64,000 bases of DNA, from contig NC_092642.1 in the NCBI RefSeq assembly GCF_039555335.1, positions 20,092,382 to 20,156,381 of the forward strand, given 5' to 3'. Positions 34,401 through 40,988 of this stretch are shown piece by piece. Origin of the DNA: Amphiura filiformis (lineage: Eukaryota; Echinodermata; Ophiuroidea; Amphilepidida; Amphiuridae). The translations under genes and the position numbers were made by a program. The notes under the pieces are model-generated. The model had not been told where the DNA came from and did not search any database. It saw only the letters and a program-made list of their open reading frames with translations. The first letter of the stretch is position 1. The number at the start of each line of letters is the position of its first letter.

Positions 34401-36049
34401 TGATGTACAAAAACTTTAGGCTTCCGAGGGAATCCATAACCCCATTGCACACAAAATATCACTCCATGTCACTCCAAAACATGTATGCTCACCACCACTG
34501 AGGGCGACATCACAAATTGCAGTGGGAAGGCTGACTCAATGCCATCGGATTCCTAAAAATATCAATTAATCTAATCAATCCAATAATTATGAAACACTTG
34601 AGGAAATGGCACTAACACCCAGACTCCAGTCCCATCACTCCGTTATAGCACATGAGTGCCACAAACCGATATTACGTAGAGGCCAAATGATGTTCTACAT
34701 GTAGTTGACATGTTTGTTATTTATTAATGTGCAAACTTGAATGAAGATGTAGGCCTGCGCACACTGTACAAATGTCCTTATTTAACGGGAATTAAATTTA
34801 TAAGAACAGCTCTAGGGTGTATACAAATGTACATACATCGTAACTCTATATCAATGTCCCTATCACATTGTCTACCCAGGGTAACCTAACCCTGGGTAAC
34901 CTTACCCTGGGTAGACGATCGGATGGGTATTTCCATTCGTGCATATACATAAATATATATATATTTACCACAGGGGTGTAGTACCCCCTTAAAAAACAAT
35001 TCTAAAATTCTGAAAATACAAAAAAAATACATTTAAGAGCACAAGCTTTTTTTCTTCTGGGTAAGAATTTTTCTTGCAAGTTGCATACAACAGCTTTTTT
35101 CTTGCACTTGCAGGTTAGAAATTTGATAAAATAGGTCCATGCATGCATTTTGATGACATATTTATTAGGCTATTATATAGTGACGCTAAACTCAGAATCA
35201 AGTTTCAAGTGCCTTATCAAATTTCTAACCTGCAAATAAAAAAAGCTGTTGCATGTAAGAAAGAAAAATCTTACTAAAAAGAAAAAAGCTTTTCCACTTG
35301 AATTTTTTTAAATTGTATTTTCAGAATTTCGATTTTTAATAATTTGCCATAAAATGTGTATTCAATTGCGAATTTCAAAAATTCAAAATTATTTGATATC
35401 AGAATGACATTCTTCATATTCAGAATGCAATTCGATATGTCTTATGTGCTCTAATGTCCCAAAATAAATACTGTCCAAACGTTCATACCCCAGCCCTTAA
35501 ACTTGGTCAATTTCTCTCAGTGGTCCTATGGGGATAATTGCCTATCGATTGGATTTATCATTCATAGATATAAACGTATTGGACTTTTTTGGTGATGTCA
35601 TAAGCTTAACTTTGGTGGACAATAGAATAACCATTGATTGACAAGGTTTATACCCCTGCGTCCCTAGGCCTGGCAACAATATATTATTCAATGTGTTACA
35701 ATGAAAAAGTAAATATAAATATAGTTTCAATAATAATATACAACATTTAATGAGCAATTAATTTTATGAAAAACGATAATGAATAACCAACAACCAGTGA
35801 CAACATGACCAAGGTGAAGGTCGGATGTAGCGTTGCCGAATTCGGAACCAAAACAAGAGGTTTTTTTTGACTGCAACTTTCAACGCATTTTTATTTCAAT
35901 AAATACAAACCTTTTAATATTGGTGGGATACAATTATGTTGTATAGCTGATGGACGATTGATTCCTACAGATTTACACTGGGTTATCAACCATTCCTGCA
36001 AGCCCAATGAAGCAAAAGAGGACTTTACGTCCTCATCCATATCAGCCAT
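1313..36049 (-). CDS. DDX49: DDX49-type DEAD-box RNA helicase, complete gene, 12 exons
   Basis: This is a predicted ATP-dependent RNA helicase of the DDX49/Dbp8 family, a nucleolar enzyme used in small ribosomal subunit assembly (family knowledge). Twelve exons were joined by eye; every junction is GT-AG and phase-matched, giving 459 codons plus TGA (human DDX49 is about 483 residues). Motifs in order by residue: Q motif around 12-40 (Q38), Walker A AKTGSGKT 54-61, PTREL 86-90, GG 114-115, TPGR 135-138, DEAD 160-163, SAT 191-193, [10 protein letters not shown] 309-318, [10 protein letters not shown] 339-348. A lysine/arginine-rich tail ends the protein, as in DDX49 relatives. The chosen ATG is at 36049; an upstream in-frame ATG at 36082 would add 11 residues. 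Intron 1 is about 24 kb and full of transposons, while the others are about 0.2 to 3 kb. No disabling lesion was seen. Confidence 0.95.
1507..2078. mobile_element. Long foldback element in DDX49 intron 11
   Basis: The two halves are near-mirror images. ACTAATTTTTTGGGATTAAA (from 1519) pairs with the end at 2067. ACATAGCT..ATCCTAATC, GGGCCAAAAACATG and GACAATCAAG recur inverted further in. The whole approximately 570 bp could fold as one imperfect hairpin. No open frame. Confidence 0.75.
2248..3421. repeat. Inverted-repeat pair bounding an intron segment
   Basis: CTCATTTCAAATATATAGTT at the left is repeated inverted at 3391-3421. Between them lie a GT/poly-G/GA-rich polypurine tract (about 2815-3000) and otherwise unremarkable intron sequence. 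This may be a TIR element of about 1.17 kb; no transposase frame is visible. Confidence 0.4.
2815..3000 (+). repeat. Polypurine/GT simple-sequence tract
   Basis: A (GT)n run leads into a G run and a long (GA)-rich, almost pyrimidine-free stretch. It is low-complexity intron sequence with potential for non-B DNA. The rest of intron 11 (3422-4419) shows no gene. Confidence 0.7.
4420..4491 (-). CDS. DDX49: DDX49 exon 11
   Basis: This 72-bp exon is phase 0 at both ends and encodes [20 protein letters not shown] followed by MEGK. It matches the [18 protein letters not shown] segment of the vertebrate protein. Donor GTAAGT. Confidence 0.92.
5031..5095 (-). pseudogene. Partial second copy of DDX49 exon 10
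   Basis: About 62 nt match exon 10 (5144-5232) with about five substitutions and no indel. The encoded [19 protein letters not shown] differs from the main exon by only Ile to Val and Val to Leu. The donor half of the exon is missing and the frame instead runs on to a stop at 4830. An acceptor-like TTGACAG at 5084-5090 would join exon 9 in frame, so a rare alternative terminal exon is possible. Confidence 0.6.
5144..5232 (-). CDS. DDX49: DDX49 exon 10
   Basis: The 89-bp exon encodes [20 protein letters not shown], then [10 protein letters not shown], equivalent to the helical C-terminal extension after the helicase core. It enters in phase 1 and ends in phase 0 at GTAAGT. A partial second copy of this exon lies 50 bp further on (5031-5095). 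Confidence 0.92.
6205..6279 (-). CDS. DDX49: DDX49 exon 9
   Basis: The exon encodes [20 protein letters not shown] and ends EQRI. It closes the second RecA-like domain. It is 75 bp, in phase 1 at both ends, with acceptor TTTTAG and donor GTGAGT. Confidence 0.92.
6661..6947 (-). mobile_element. tRNA-derived SINE with 14-bp target duplication
   Basis: The minus strand begins with a tRNA-like head having an A-box-like TGGTAGCCTAGTGGTTAG and a perfect B box GGTTCGAATTCC (6883-6894). A loop CTCACGA resembles tRNA-Val(CAC). The element ends in a TTTATTTTTTT tail and is flanked by identical TATATAATACAATA repeats (6647-6660 and 6948-6961). It sits in the intron between DDX49 exons 8 and 9 and is not a functional tRNA. 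Confidence 0.88.
7011..7185 (-). CDS. DDX49: DDX49 exon 8 (motifs V and VI)
   Basis: The 175-bp exon contains [18 protein letters not shown] (motif V) and [12 protein letters not shown] (motif VI with the arginine finger). It enters in phase 0 and exits in phase 1, with donor GTGAGT. A tRNA-derived SINE begins about 60 bp downstream in the following intron. Confidence 0.96.
7729..7907. mobile_element. Foldback MITE, ATTCCAGTTGAAATCCA family, copy 1
   Basis: Terminal repeats ATTCCAGTTGAAATCCA and TGGATTTCAACTGGAAT flank inner inverted pieces (GGAAGACATGA, ATTTCAAATGG). A related copy lies at 9043-9211, and the ends resemble those at 203-764. It lies in DDX49 intron 7. Confidence 0.8.
7940..8015 (-). 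CDS. DDX49: DDX49 exon 7
   Basis: This 76-bp exon encodes [14 protein letters not shown] and ends ASLHSMVKQ, part of helicase domain 2. It enters in phase 2 and ends in phase 0, with donor GTGAGT. A foldback MITE (7729-7907) lies 32 bp downstream in the intron. Confidence 0.92.
8461..8593. mobile_element. Small hAT-like MITE
   Basis: Ends CAGAGATGCCAGTC and GACTGGCAACACTG are inverted repeats with the CAG start usual for hAT elements. Flanks share CAAAAA on both sides. AT-rich, noncoding, in DDX49 intron 6. Confidence 0.6.
8631..8771 (-). CDS. DDX49: DDX49 exon 6 (start of second RecA domain)
   Basis: The 141-bp exon encodes [20 protein letters not shown] and ends SIMIFTSTC, matching the linker and motif IV region of DDX49. 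Acceptor TTGCAG and donor GTATGT; enters and leaves in phase 2. Confidence 0.94.
9043..9211. mobile_element. Foldback MITE, ATTCCAGTTGAAATCCA family, copy 2
   Basis: Terminal inverted repeats TTCCAGTTGAAATCCATAC match those of the element at 7729, with the same inner ATTTCAAATGG palindrome. It lies in DDX49 intron 5. Confidence 0.75.
9320..9498 (-). CDS. DDX49: DDX49 exon 5 (DEAD and SAT motifs)
   Basis: This 179-bp exon begins [14 protein letters not shown], so the Walker B DEAD box sits at its first codons, and continues to [13 protein letters not shown] (motif III) and [10 protein letters not shown]. It enters in phase 0 and leaves in phase 2. Both catalytic motifs are intact. Confidence 0.96.
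10030..10151 (-). CDS. DDX49: DDX49 exon 4 (motif Ib)
   Basis: The exon encodes [20 protein letters not shown] and continues to KIKFL just before the DEAD box. The TPGR motif contacts the RNA backbone in this family. It is 122 bp, enters in phase 1 and ends in phase 0, with donor GTAAGA. Confidence 0.95.
10916..11001 (-). CDS. DDX49: DDX49 exon 3 (motif Ia to GG)
   Basis: This 86-bp exon completes PTREL and encodes [15 protein letters not shown], then KDCVIVGGF. It enters in phase 2 and exits in phase 1, with acceptor TTTCAG and donor GTAAGT. The segment is close to the equivalent part of human DDX49. Confidence 0.94.
11609..11668 (-). pseudogene. Broken partial copy of DDX49 exon 2
   Basis: About 60 nt resemble the stretch of exon 2 encoding [12 protein letters not shown] and lie next to that exon. 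A two-base insertion and an in-frame TAA (minus strand) make it non-coding. It looks like a local tandem duplication that has decayed. Confidence 0.6.
11672..11795 (-). CDS. DDX49: DDX49 exon 2 (Walker A)
   Basis: The exon enters in phase 1 and leaves in phase 2 (124 bp). It encodes [15 protein letters not shown], the ATP-binding P-loop, and runs to the ITPTR half of motif Ia. The acceptor is TTGTAG|GTCAG and the donor is ACCAG|GTAAGA. A broken partial copy of this exon lies immediately downstream in intron 2 (11609-11668). Confidence 0.95.
12957..13300. repeat. Scattered ACAGGGTGT-type motifs
   Basis: TACAGGGTGTACCAAAAATA, TACAGGGTGATTCC, TACAGGGTGTGAAAAAAAG and TATAGGGTGTTCCAAAAATC occur within 350 bp of AT-rich sequence. 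Function unknown. Confidence 0.5.
13582..14255. mobile_element. TTAA-flanked TIR element (piggyBac-type MITE)
   Basis: TTAA at both ends adjoins inverted repeats AGGCCCTTTCAGTGATTT and AAATCACTGAATGGGCCT. The element of about 674 bp has no transposase frame. TTAA target choice is typical of piggyBac-superfamily elements (knowledge); the family itself is inferred. Confidence 0.7.
15052..16749. mobile_element. Inverted-repeat element with internal tandem duplication
   Basis: GACATGGTCTCAGATTTGAA at the left is matched inverted at 16711-16749 (GCAGTCAAACCTGCTTCAAA). It is inserted within composite block 1. The interior has a 363-bp direct tandem duplication. A 130-codon plus-strand frame at 16477-16869 crosses the boundary and is not a gene. 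Confidence 0.6.
15887..16625. repeat. 363-bp tandem duplication
   Basis: ACTAATCAGTTATTCCCATG occurs at 15887 and again at 16250, and the following about 360 bp match closely (CAAATTGACTCGCCACC, ACCAATCAGATGTCAGAC). A weaker third start is at about 15720. Confidence 0.8.
17120..20955. other. DDX49 intron 1 stretch without recognisable gene
   Basis: AT-rich intron sequence with AATAAT simple repeats near 18730-18780 and a short 106-bp tandem duplication (19976-20197, containing CCGATGGGCGACGGTGTT twice). Open frames here are short and resemble no known protein. A GTGTAGCGGTG-like sequence at 17579 recurs inverted near 20310, a weak hint of another TIR element. Confidence 0.5.
19976..20197. 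repeat. Tandem duplication, about 106-bp period
   Basis: GAGAAA(T/C)TTAGCGAT starts both units, and each ends with CCGATGGGCGACGGTGTT. The second unit has a small insertion. Confidence 0.7.
20956..24087. repeat. Composite repeat block 2 with dense DR1-type units
   Basis: The same hairpin start and the same AACACGGCTGTGTTCGTGG end as block 1. From about 22190 to 24060, paired units (about 290 bp) alternate GGGGTCACTTCCGGTATAAA and GGGGCCACTTCCGGTATAAA. From about 21480 to 22140 there is a different tandem unit of about 130 bp (CTTAGAATTGCATTATCTGG). Nearly every unit has GGTCAAAGGTCA. An internal copy of the end (23384) shows unequal recombination. Confidence 0.75.
21010..21044. repeat. Perfect hairpin near block 2 start
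   Basis: ACCTAGCTGGGGGG is followed by a short loop and its exact complement. It is present in block 2 but absent from the corresponding place in block 1. Confidence 0.8.
24241..24573 (+). repeat. Interspersed 330-bp repeat, copy A
   Basis: This segment matches 49244-49574 over its length with scattered differences (shared GTTGAAATTTGGATGAAAGT, CTTCCATTGCTT, GAATGCAATGGTCTCT). No terminal repeats, tRNA box or frame were recognised. Confidence 0.75.
24711..24910. repeat. 200-bp palindrome in the left arm of the TTAA element
   Basis: GGGGCAAGGAATC, TTACTACACTGAAATTTCAG and AAGACAAGCGGTTC all recur inverted around a centre near 24810. The corresponding place in the right arm lacks it, so it is probably a foldback insertion. 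Confidence 0.75.
25533..25999 (-). repeat. 3' LTR of the BEL/Pao element
   Basis: 467 bp, starts TGTTGGGGATAAACC and ends GGCACTAACA on the plus strand. It is nearly identical to the copy at 34158, with a few substitutions and small indels, implying a fairly recent insertion. Confidence 0.95.
26000..27887 (-). other. BEL/Pao 3' region without convincing frame
   Basis: Between the integrase end and the 3' LTR there are only short frames on either strand with no recognisable envelope or other protein. Near 26994-27180 a CACAACCATG motif recurs four times. Confidence 0.6.
27888..28187 (-). pseudogene. BEL/Pao integrase C-terminal fragment
   Basis: A 99-codon frame contains [20 protein letters not shown], then GKVTATRPD, the DUF5641-type chromatin/DNA-binding domain found after the integrase core of BEL/Pao elements. 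It is separated from the core frame by a frameshift near 28300 and a stop near 28215. Confidence 0.85.
28281..28865 (-). pseudogene. BEL/Pao integrase catalytic core
   Basis: 194 codons. VGVDYFGPV (Asp 22), [11 protein letters not shown] (Asp 84) and [12 protein letters not shown] (Glu 134) supply the DDE triad. [13 protein letters not shown] is a BEL/Pao signature. It is out of frame with the preceding RNase H/integrase zinc-binding frame (shift near 28935). Confidence 0.92.
28919..30385 (-). pseudogene. BEL/Pao RNase H and integrase zinc-binding region
   Basis: 488 codons. [20 protein letters not shown] opens the Pao-type RNase H region, with ADASLKGYG (Asp 77), FWTDSMTVL (Asp 151) and [14 protein letters not shown] as active-site blocks. 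A lysine/glutamate-rich linker follows, then [20 protein letters not shown], part of the HHCC zinc-binding domain, near the end. It is separated from the reverse transcriptase by a frameshift near 30390. Confidence 0.92.
30334..32235 (-). pseudogene. BEL/Pao zinc knuckle, protease and reverse transcriptase
   Basis: 633 codons. [15 protein letters not shown] and [13 protein letters not shown] at the N-terminus are zinc-knuckle-like. [11 protein letters not shown] (DSG 98-100) is the retropepsin-type active site. The reverse transcriptase has [14 protein letters not shown] (Asp 433) and FYVDDML (YVDD 512-515). The catalytic residues remain, but both ends run out of frame, so the product could not be made without frameshifting. 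Confidence 0.95.
32256..33858 (-). pseudogene. BEL/Pao gag remnants, frameshifted
   Basis: Three frames, 33547-33858, 33185-33565 and 32256-32708, cover a gag-like protein. The first is rich in Glu/Arg coiled-coil sequence, the second is Pro/Asn-rich, and the third resembles the DUF1759 capsid region with a [14 protein letters not shown] zinc knuckle. The interval 32709-33184 has no long frame. A frameshift near 32285 separates gag from the next frame. Confidence 0.85.
34158..34617 (-). repeat. 5' LTR of the BEL/Pao element
   Basis: 460 bp, the same ends as the left copy. Differences from it include single bases and short indels. No TGG-type primer-binding start directly follows it on the minus strand. 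Confidence 0.95.
34993..35910 (-). other. DDX49 intron 1, promoter-proximal part
   Basis: AT-rich sequence with an imperfect inverted region near 35040-35290 (AAAAAGCTGTTG.. and AACAGCTTTTTTC). No coding feature apart from exon 1 at 35911. Confidence 0.5.
35911..36049 (-). CDS. DDX49: DDX49 exon 1 (start, Q motif)
   Basis: This exon encodes residues 1-46 plus the first base of codon 47, starting [17 protein letters not shown]. It carries the Q-motif region ([10 protein letters not shown] and GINRPSAIQ) that contacts the ATP adenine in DEAD-box helicases. The donor is AAAAG|GTTTGT, phase 1. The open frame continues upstream to an ATG at 36082, so the start is uncertain by 11 codons; the inner ATG was preferred because DDX49 relatives have a very short N-terminus. 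Confidence 0.9.
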
Positions 36050-36809
36050 TGCTTGTTTATTTCCCGACTCACACCACCACATTGGGTTCGTTACTTTTAA
36101 TGCACTCGGTGTTTCTACCGTCCCGGCTCAAACCAGGCTCAAACGATTCTAGAAGTTTTTCTCACAAGCCCTGCCTACTTTTTCCTTCCTTCTCGGCGAC
36201 CCGGAAGTAACGTTTTCCATTGGTTTGTGTGGTGCAAAATGAGGAAATTACCAATATTTGGCAACGAATTACAGGAATTCCAGTCGTAGATCTCGACTGA
36301 AATGGATATATTAGGTAAATAACACTTTCATTTATGTAAAAGAAAAAATTGTAGGAGATCTACTACCAGTTTGGTAGAAAATCGAGTTGAAATGTGGGCA
36401 TGTTTTTGGTATAATGGTCAATTGAATTGACAGGTTCGTATTAAACTCAATGGGAATCTCAAGCTTTCGGCTAGGCTAAACTTTAGTCTCGGCATTATAC
36501 AACAATATTTTGTAAATTTTTCTCGTAAATCGACTCGTCCATGTGTGGTATACACTCTCTTTTCCATTTAAATAGTTAAGAATGGAAATTTTGGCCTTAC
36601 GAGTGTAACAATTACGAGGTATTTGTCCGCGGTTTCGGATTCTGTTCCCTTCGCCAGTAGTGCAAGACTGTGGAATTCGGCAATGTCGAGATAGTATTTT
36701 CACGAGTTCATACCCTAAAATGCACTTTATCACTGAGTGTCTCCCAACGAGTGTTTTTTTTATTTATATCAAATGTCTTCATTACAAAAAAAAAAACGTC
36801 CAAACCTGT
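36050..36809. promoter_or_regulatory. DDX49 5' flank (likely promoter region)
   Basis: Sequence upstream of the DDX49 start. No TATA box or other defined core motif could be assigned, and the role is inferred from position only. No other gene recognised. Confidence 0.3.
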
Positions 36810-37231
36810 TAGGGTGGTGCAATAATTATGTGTGTGCCTGGGGGGGCAAGCATTTTTGGCAGGTCAAAAGGGGGGTCAAGTGATTTTGGCAGGTCGAAAG
36901 GGGGGGGCAAGCAATTTTGACACAGATATTTGGGCACCGCTTTCTATATTACGCCCGCATAGGAAAACGCGTTAGGAATACGCTCAAATATGCAAAATTT
37001 CCTGCTCGCACTATATGATAAGGCAATTTAAGGTTTTAAATTCGGTTCCCCAAAATCTTGGGGGGTGGGGCAAAGATTTTTTTGCACATCAAAAGGGGGG
37101 GCAAAGGTTTTTGGCACGTCGAAGGGGGGGCAAAGATTTTTGGCACGGCCATAGGGGGGAAGTGATTTTTGGCAGACCATTTTGAGAATTCACCCCCCCC
37201 CCCCGGGTACACATAATTATTGCACCACCCT
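36810..37231. mobile_element. G/C-run MITE with AATAATTATG ends
   Basis: TAGGGTGGTGCAATAATTAT is inverted at the right end (ATAATTATTGCACCACCCTT). The interior repeats GGGGGGCAAG(C/T)(A/G)ATTTTTGGCA several times. Related ends occur on the 37871-42214 element. Confidence 0.8.
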
Positions 37232-37273
37232 TAATTTAGATTTTAGTTAAGAGAATTCCCACACATAAGGGGC

Positions 37274-37757
37274 CTAGGGCTGGCATTTTCTTCGAAATGG
37301 GGGGTCCCAAATATGTCGGTGACCGGAGAAATTTATGACCCCCTATCGCGGGCAAAATATTTTTACGACCCCCTAAATTTGGTTGAAAAATTTTATGACC
37401 CCCCCCCCCTTCCATCTACACAGATTCAAGACAAATTATTTATTGCGGAACTAGGCGAGCGCGCACACAAAACTTTATAGTGAAGAAAGTGCATTGAGCG
37501 TGTTAAAATGTTTATTGTAAGTGTAAACAAGGCGAGCGTTGCACGCAAACATTTTGCATAGATTGTACGCACATTTAGATTGTGAAGTCAAAGAATGCGC
37601 GCGTAGCGCTAAAATTTTGAGTCAGCAGCCCTTAATAATTCTATAACCCCCCCGGTTTTGGGTGTTAACAAAATTATAACCCCCTATTTTTAGTCTGAAA
37701 ATTCTATGACCCCCTGTATTTTTGGGACCCCCCTTCCAAGAAAATGCCAGCCCCTAA
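37274..37757. mobile_element. MITE with CTAGGGCTGGCATTTTCTT ends
   Basis: The left end is matched inverted by AAGAAAATGCCAGCCCCTAA, with GGGGGGTCCC/GGGACCCCCC just inside. The interior repeats TTTATGACCCCC-like segments. Noncoding. Confidence 0.8.
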
Positions 37758-38778
37758 CCACCATCAAAATACAAAACACTTGATTTGTTTACCTCTTTGA
37801 TGAAGTATGTATTTATACTTCTACTGTACGTGTAATTTTTTGCTTGTTAAATATTTTTTAAACTGCATTTAGGGGTTGTGCAATAATTATGAGCTCCCTG
37901 CGGGGGGGGGGGGAATTCCAAACGGCTTGCCAAAAATTGCTTGCTCCCCCACGGCATGCCAAAATCACTTGCCCCACCTCTTGGCCCGCCAAAAAATATT
38001 TACCCCCCCTCCTTTTGCACATGCCAATCTTTTGGGATCCCAATTTGCAAACCTTAAAATGGTCTATATGCCTACATGTTGCGAGTGCAGCGAGCAGGAA
38101 AATTGGCATATTTAAGCGTTCCGTCACGGTTTTCCTAAGCCTTTTAGAGCGCTTTTATTTAAAAGGCGCCCCAAGAATGTGTGCCAAAAATTCGGGGGTC
38201 GGCAATATTTTTCAGGGCCCCACTTTCAGACCTAATATTAATTTCAGGGCCCCCTTTTTGGCCATGATTAATGAATGTCAACCCTATAGAAAATAGTGTA
38301 ATAATGTTCTACAAGAAAAATTAAGGTGAAATTTTTAAAGCCCCCCCCCCCCCCCTGGCAATTTTTCTTTGGGCATTAGGCCCCCCCTGTTACAAGTGTT
38401 TGTGAACGTTCCCAAATATGACACCCAAATGAACCCTGTGGTGTGCGACCGACTGGGGGGGGTTAATAATTTGCCCCATAAATGAAATCACTCAGTGCTC
38501 AATGACACCGCACCACAGGGGGGTTCAGGGTAACATTCTCCAGTGACGAAACTAGACTTCCGCAATCAAGAGAACAGTTACATGTAGCTGGGGGTAAATC
38601 TGCCACCACCACCAAAGGGGGCTGGGGAAATGCTGATTTTTTATTGAAGAATGTGTTCATTTGGGGAAGTGTGAGTGGGGAAAGGATTTCAAACGGCTGC
38701 TGTAACATGCTGGAGGTATTGTGCCACTGTCCCAGCTCTACCCTAACAAATTTTCTAAAATCCTATTTTCCTTTACAG

Positions 38779-38912
38779 ACCCCGGTTCAGACCTGCCAAA
38801 AGATGAGAGCTACTGTACAAGTAACAACCAACTGCCAGTCACCATTGACCAATGCCCTGTGAGCCATTCCATGTCGCTTTTTGCAGCAGAGGCAGACAAA
38901 ACAAAGGACTGA
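38779..38912 (+). other. Exon-like segment inside the 4.3-kb element
   Basis: A pyrimidine tract and TTTACAG precede an open segment encoding DPGSDLPKDESYCTSNNQLP, continuing to AAEADKTKD and TGA. It looks like a terminal exon but matches no protein I recognise. It may be a captured gene fragment or chance. Confidence 0.25.
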
Positions 38913-39225
38913 AATAACGGAGTTCAGAAACGCACTTCACTATGTTGCTAATTGAAGAACAATACTAGTATTAAAAGTCGGGACTCATAAATTAGGTGTA
39001 ATGGAATGTGTAAAAATTATTCAGATCTAGTATTAGAAATATTCAATCTAGACAGATTAGAATATAATTTAATTCAATTTTAATTTAAGGGATTAAAAAT
39101 TGCTTAGATTGATTTTTAACCCCTTAAATTAAAATCAAATTAGATTGAATCGAATTGGATTTTAAAAAATCAAAGCGATTTTAAAAATCGAATTAGATTG
39201 AATTCTAGATTGAATGTTTTAATTA

Positions 39226-39395
39226 GAGAATAAAGGTATTGTTTTTAATCGCTGGAGTGCATCTATCGTCTTATATAACGGGCGACATCATTTTTTTAAG
39301 TAAAACAAAAATAATGATGTCGCCTTTAACTCGCCTCGTGTTATATGAGATGATAGATGCATGACAGCTGCTAAAAAACAATACCTTTATTCTCA
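39226..39395. mobile_element. Foldback MITE, GAATAAAGGTATTGTTTTT ends
   Basis: The left end and its inverse (AAAACAATACCTTTATTCTC) bound inner inverted pieces GCATCTATCGTCT and CGACATCATT. Noncoding. Confidence 0.75.
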
Positions 39396-39580
39396 TTCTT
39401 AAACACTTCAATTCAAATAAAAATATCAAAAGAATTACAAATTTTAATCAAATTAAATCCTACATTTTGCAAGGAATTATACCTAGGGCTTAAAATCGAT
39501 CAGTCCCATTGTTGCTATGCGCCGCCAATTGGTTCAAATAGCGAGTACGCCTATCGCGTCGATGCATTATCGGAAGCTGA

Positions 39581-39610
39581 CCCGTGTGATATCATGTCGT
39601 ATCACACGGG
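39581..39610. repeat. Perfect 10-bp-stem hairpin
   Basis: CCCGTGTGAT and ATCACACGGG are separated by 10 bases. No associated gene. Confidence 0.8.
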
Positions 39611-40094
39611 TAAGAACCAATAAGATTGCAGGAACATTCTCAAGTGTTTAAGAATAGATTAGAATTCAGTTAAATTTCATTTAAATGTTTTAATCCAATT
39701 TTGGACTTGTCTCTGATTACAATCACTAGTAGACTGATTGAGGAATTTGTAGGAACGATACTGGATATCTTCTTCCATCACACAATAGTAGAGGCTAGTA
39801 AAAAAATTCCCATCATTTATTCTCTATTTAGTAGGTGTGATGAACTATTTTGGCTTGATTGTTTATTGATGCCAAACACAAGCAAACACAGAACTTCATA
39901 CTTTTTTAATTAAAAAAATAGTGCTTTTTATTTTTTTAAATTTCTTACAAATCTCAAAATAAACAGTGATCAAAACTACATACTGGCAGTATTCTCCATG
40001 CTTTCTTGTTGTGTTTTTTTTTATATAGTGTAAAAATAACTTTAGTAATGAATTGCAAGTACAAAAAGATCATTTGTTTGTCTATTAGCAGTCA

Positions 40095-40243
40095 CTAGTC
40101 TTTTGGGAAGCTAGTGCAGGCCTCGATTTCAATGTTTTTTTTTTTGGGGAGGGGCTTGAAAATGGGTGACCCCCCCCCCCAAAAAAAAGCACATTGAAAT
40201 TTGAGGCCTGCACACAAGCCTTCCCAATTTCCCAAAAGACTAG
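40095..40243. repeat. Foldback with CTAGTCTTTTGGGAA ends
   Basis: CTAGTCTTTTGGGAAG and GCAGGCCTCGATTTCAATGT on the left are inverted on the right, around a poly-T/G to poly-C/A centre. Frames translated here are artefacts. Confidence 0.75.
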
Positions 40244-40483
40244 CAAGGGCACCAAGGCCAACAAGTGATGAAGAATGCCTTGAAAATGACAAAGATATGG
40301 GGCACCAAGGCCAAAACTGAAATACATGTAGGGCAGGCAATGGCCCTGGTGGCCTCACTGCAATTCAAGCCCAACTTAATATGGTACTTTCACAAAAGAC
40401 TAGTATTGACTGACACCTGCCAATGCTAGTCTTCATGAAAGAAATAGTTTGTCTGCCAATAATAAAGCATTTACAAGTCGAAG

Positions 40484-40614
40484 ATTTAGGACCAGAAGGC
40501 CCTATCTGCAATAGCTGCCAGGTGTCATATTTTAGATATATGTACACTACATAATGCAAAAATTACTGAGATGTCTACATGGCAGCTATTGCAATTGGGG
40601 CCTTCTGGACTTAA
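40484..40614. repeat. Foldback with GACCAGAAGGCC arms
   Basis: GGACCAGAAGGCCC and TGCAATAGCTGCCA occur inverted in the right half. Noncoding MITE-like element. Confidence 0.7.
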
Positions 40615-40913
40615 ACCCTTGAAGTGGATACTCATCATATTTGCAGTATCCAGATTTTTAATTATTGGAATGAAGGTACACCTAACCCATCACTGCCACC
40701 CCCCCCACACACACACACCCACCGAACCCTAGTTTGACTCAAGTTCGGTAGTGACGTTGGTGCAAAATTTTTGGGCCGGGTGGAGTATTGAATCGCACTC
40801 GTAAAGTTAATTGCGTAGAGCGCACATGTACAATGTTGGTTTTAGGGCTCTCAACTAACAGCTAATTATGTACTTGGGTACCGGTACCTGATTTAATTTG
40901 CGAAAAAAACCAA

Positions 40914-40988
40914 ACTTTTGCTTCTATTGAACAGGCAGGGACACATTGAATTAGTATGCATTGCTAGCTGTTCAATAGAAGCAAAAGT
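40914..40988. repeat. 75-bp element with perfect 20-bp arms
   Basis: ACTTTTGCTTCTATTGAACA is exactly inverted at the right (TGTTCAATAGAAGCAAAAGT), with a 35-bp centre. Confidence 0.85.

Larger units (their letters stand above)
25533..34617 (-). mobile_element. BEL/Pao LTR retrotransposon, degraded, nearly full length
   Basis: Two LTRs of about 465 bp (TGTTGGGG..CTAACA) bound the element, which is flanked by a 5-bp duplication CCCAG (25528-25532 and 34618-34622). Minus-strand order is gag with zinc knuckle, aspartic protease, reverse transcriptase, RNase H, integrase, the BEL/Pao arrangement. The frames are interrupted by several frameshifts and at least one stop, so no intact polyprotein remains. 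No envelope frame and no clear primer-binding site next to the 5' LTR were seen. It is in the same orientation as DDX49, inside intron 1. Confidence 0.95.
24629..34992. mobile_element. TTAA-flanked TIR element split by a BEL/Pao insertion
   Basis: TTAAGGGGGTACTACACCCC at 24629 is inverted at the right, ending at 34992. Further in, CGAATGGAAATACCCATCCG and the CTACCCAGGGTAA motifs are also inverted (24925-24985 against 34860-34945). The original element was about 1.3 kb without the 9.1-kb insert at 25533-34617. No transposase frame is seen. Its TTAA ends suggest piggyBac-type mobilisation (inference). Confidence 0.7.
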
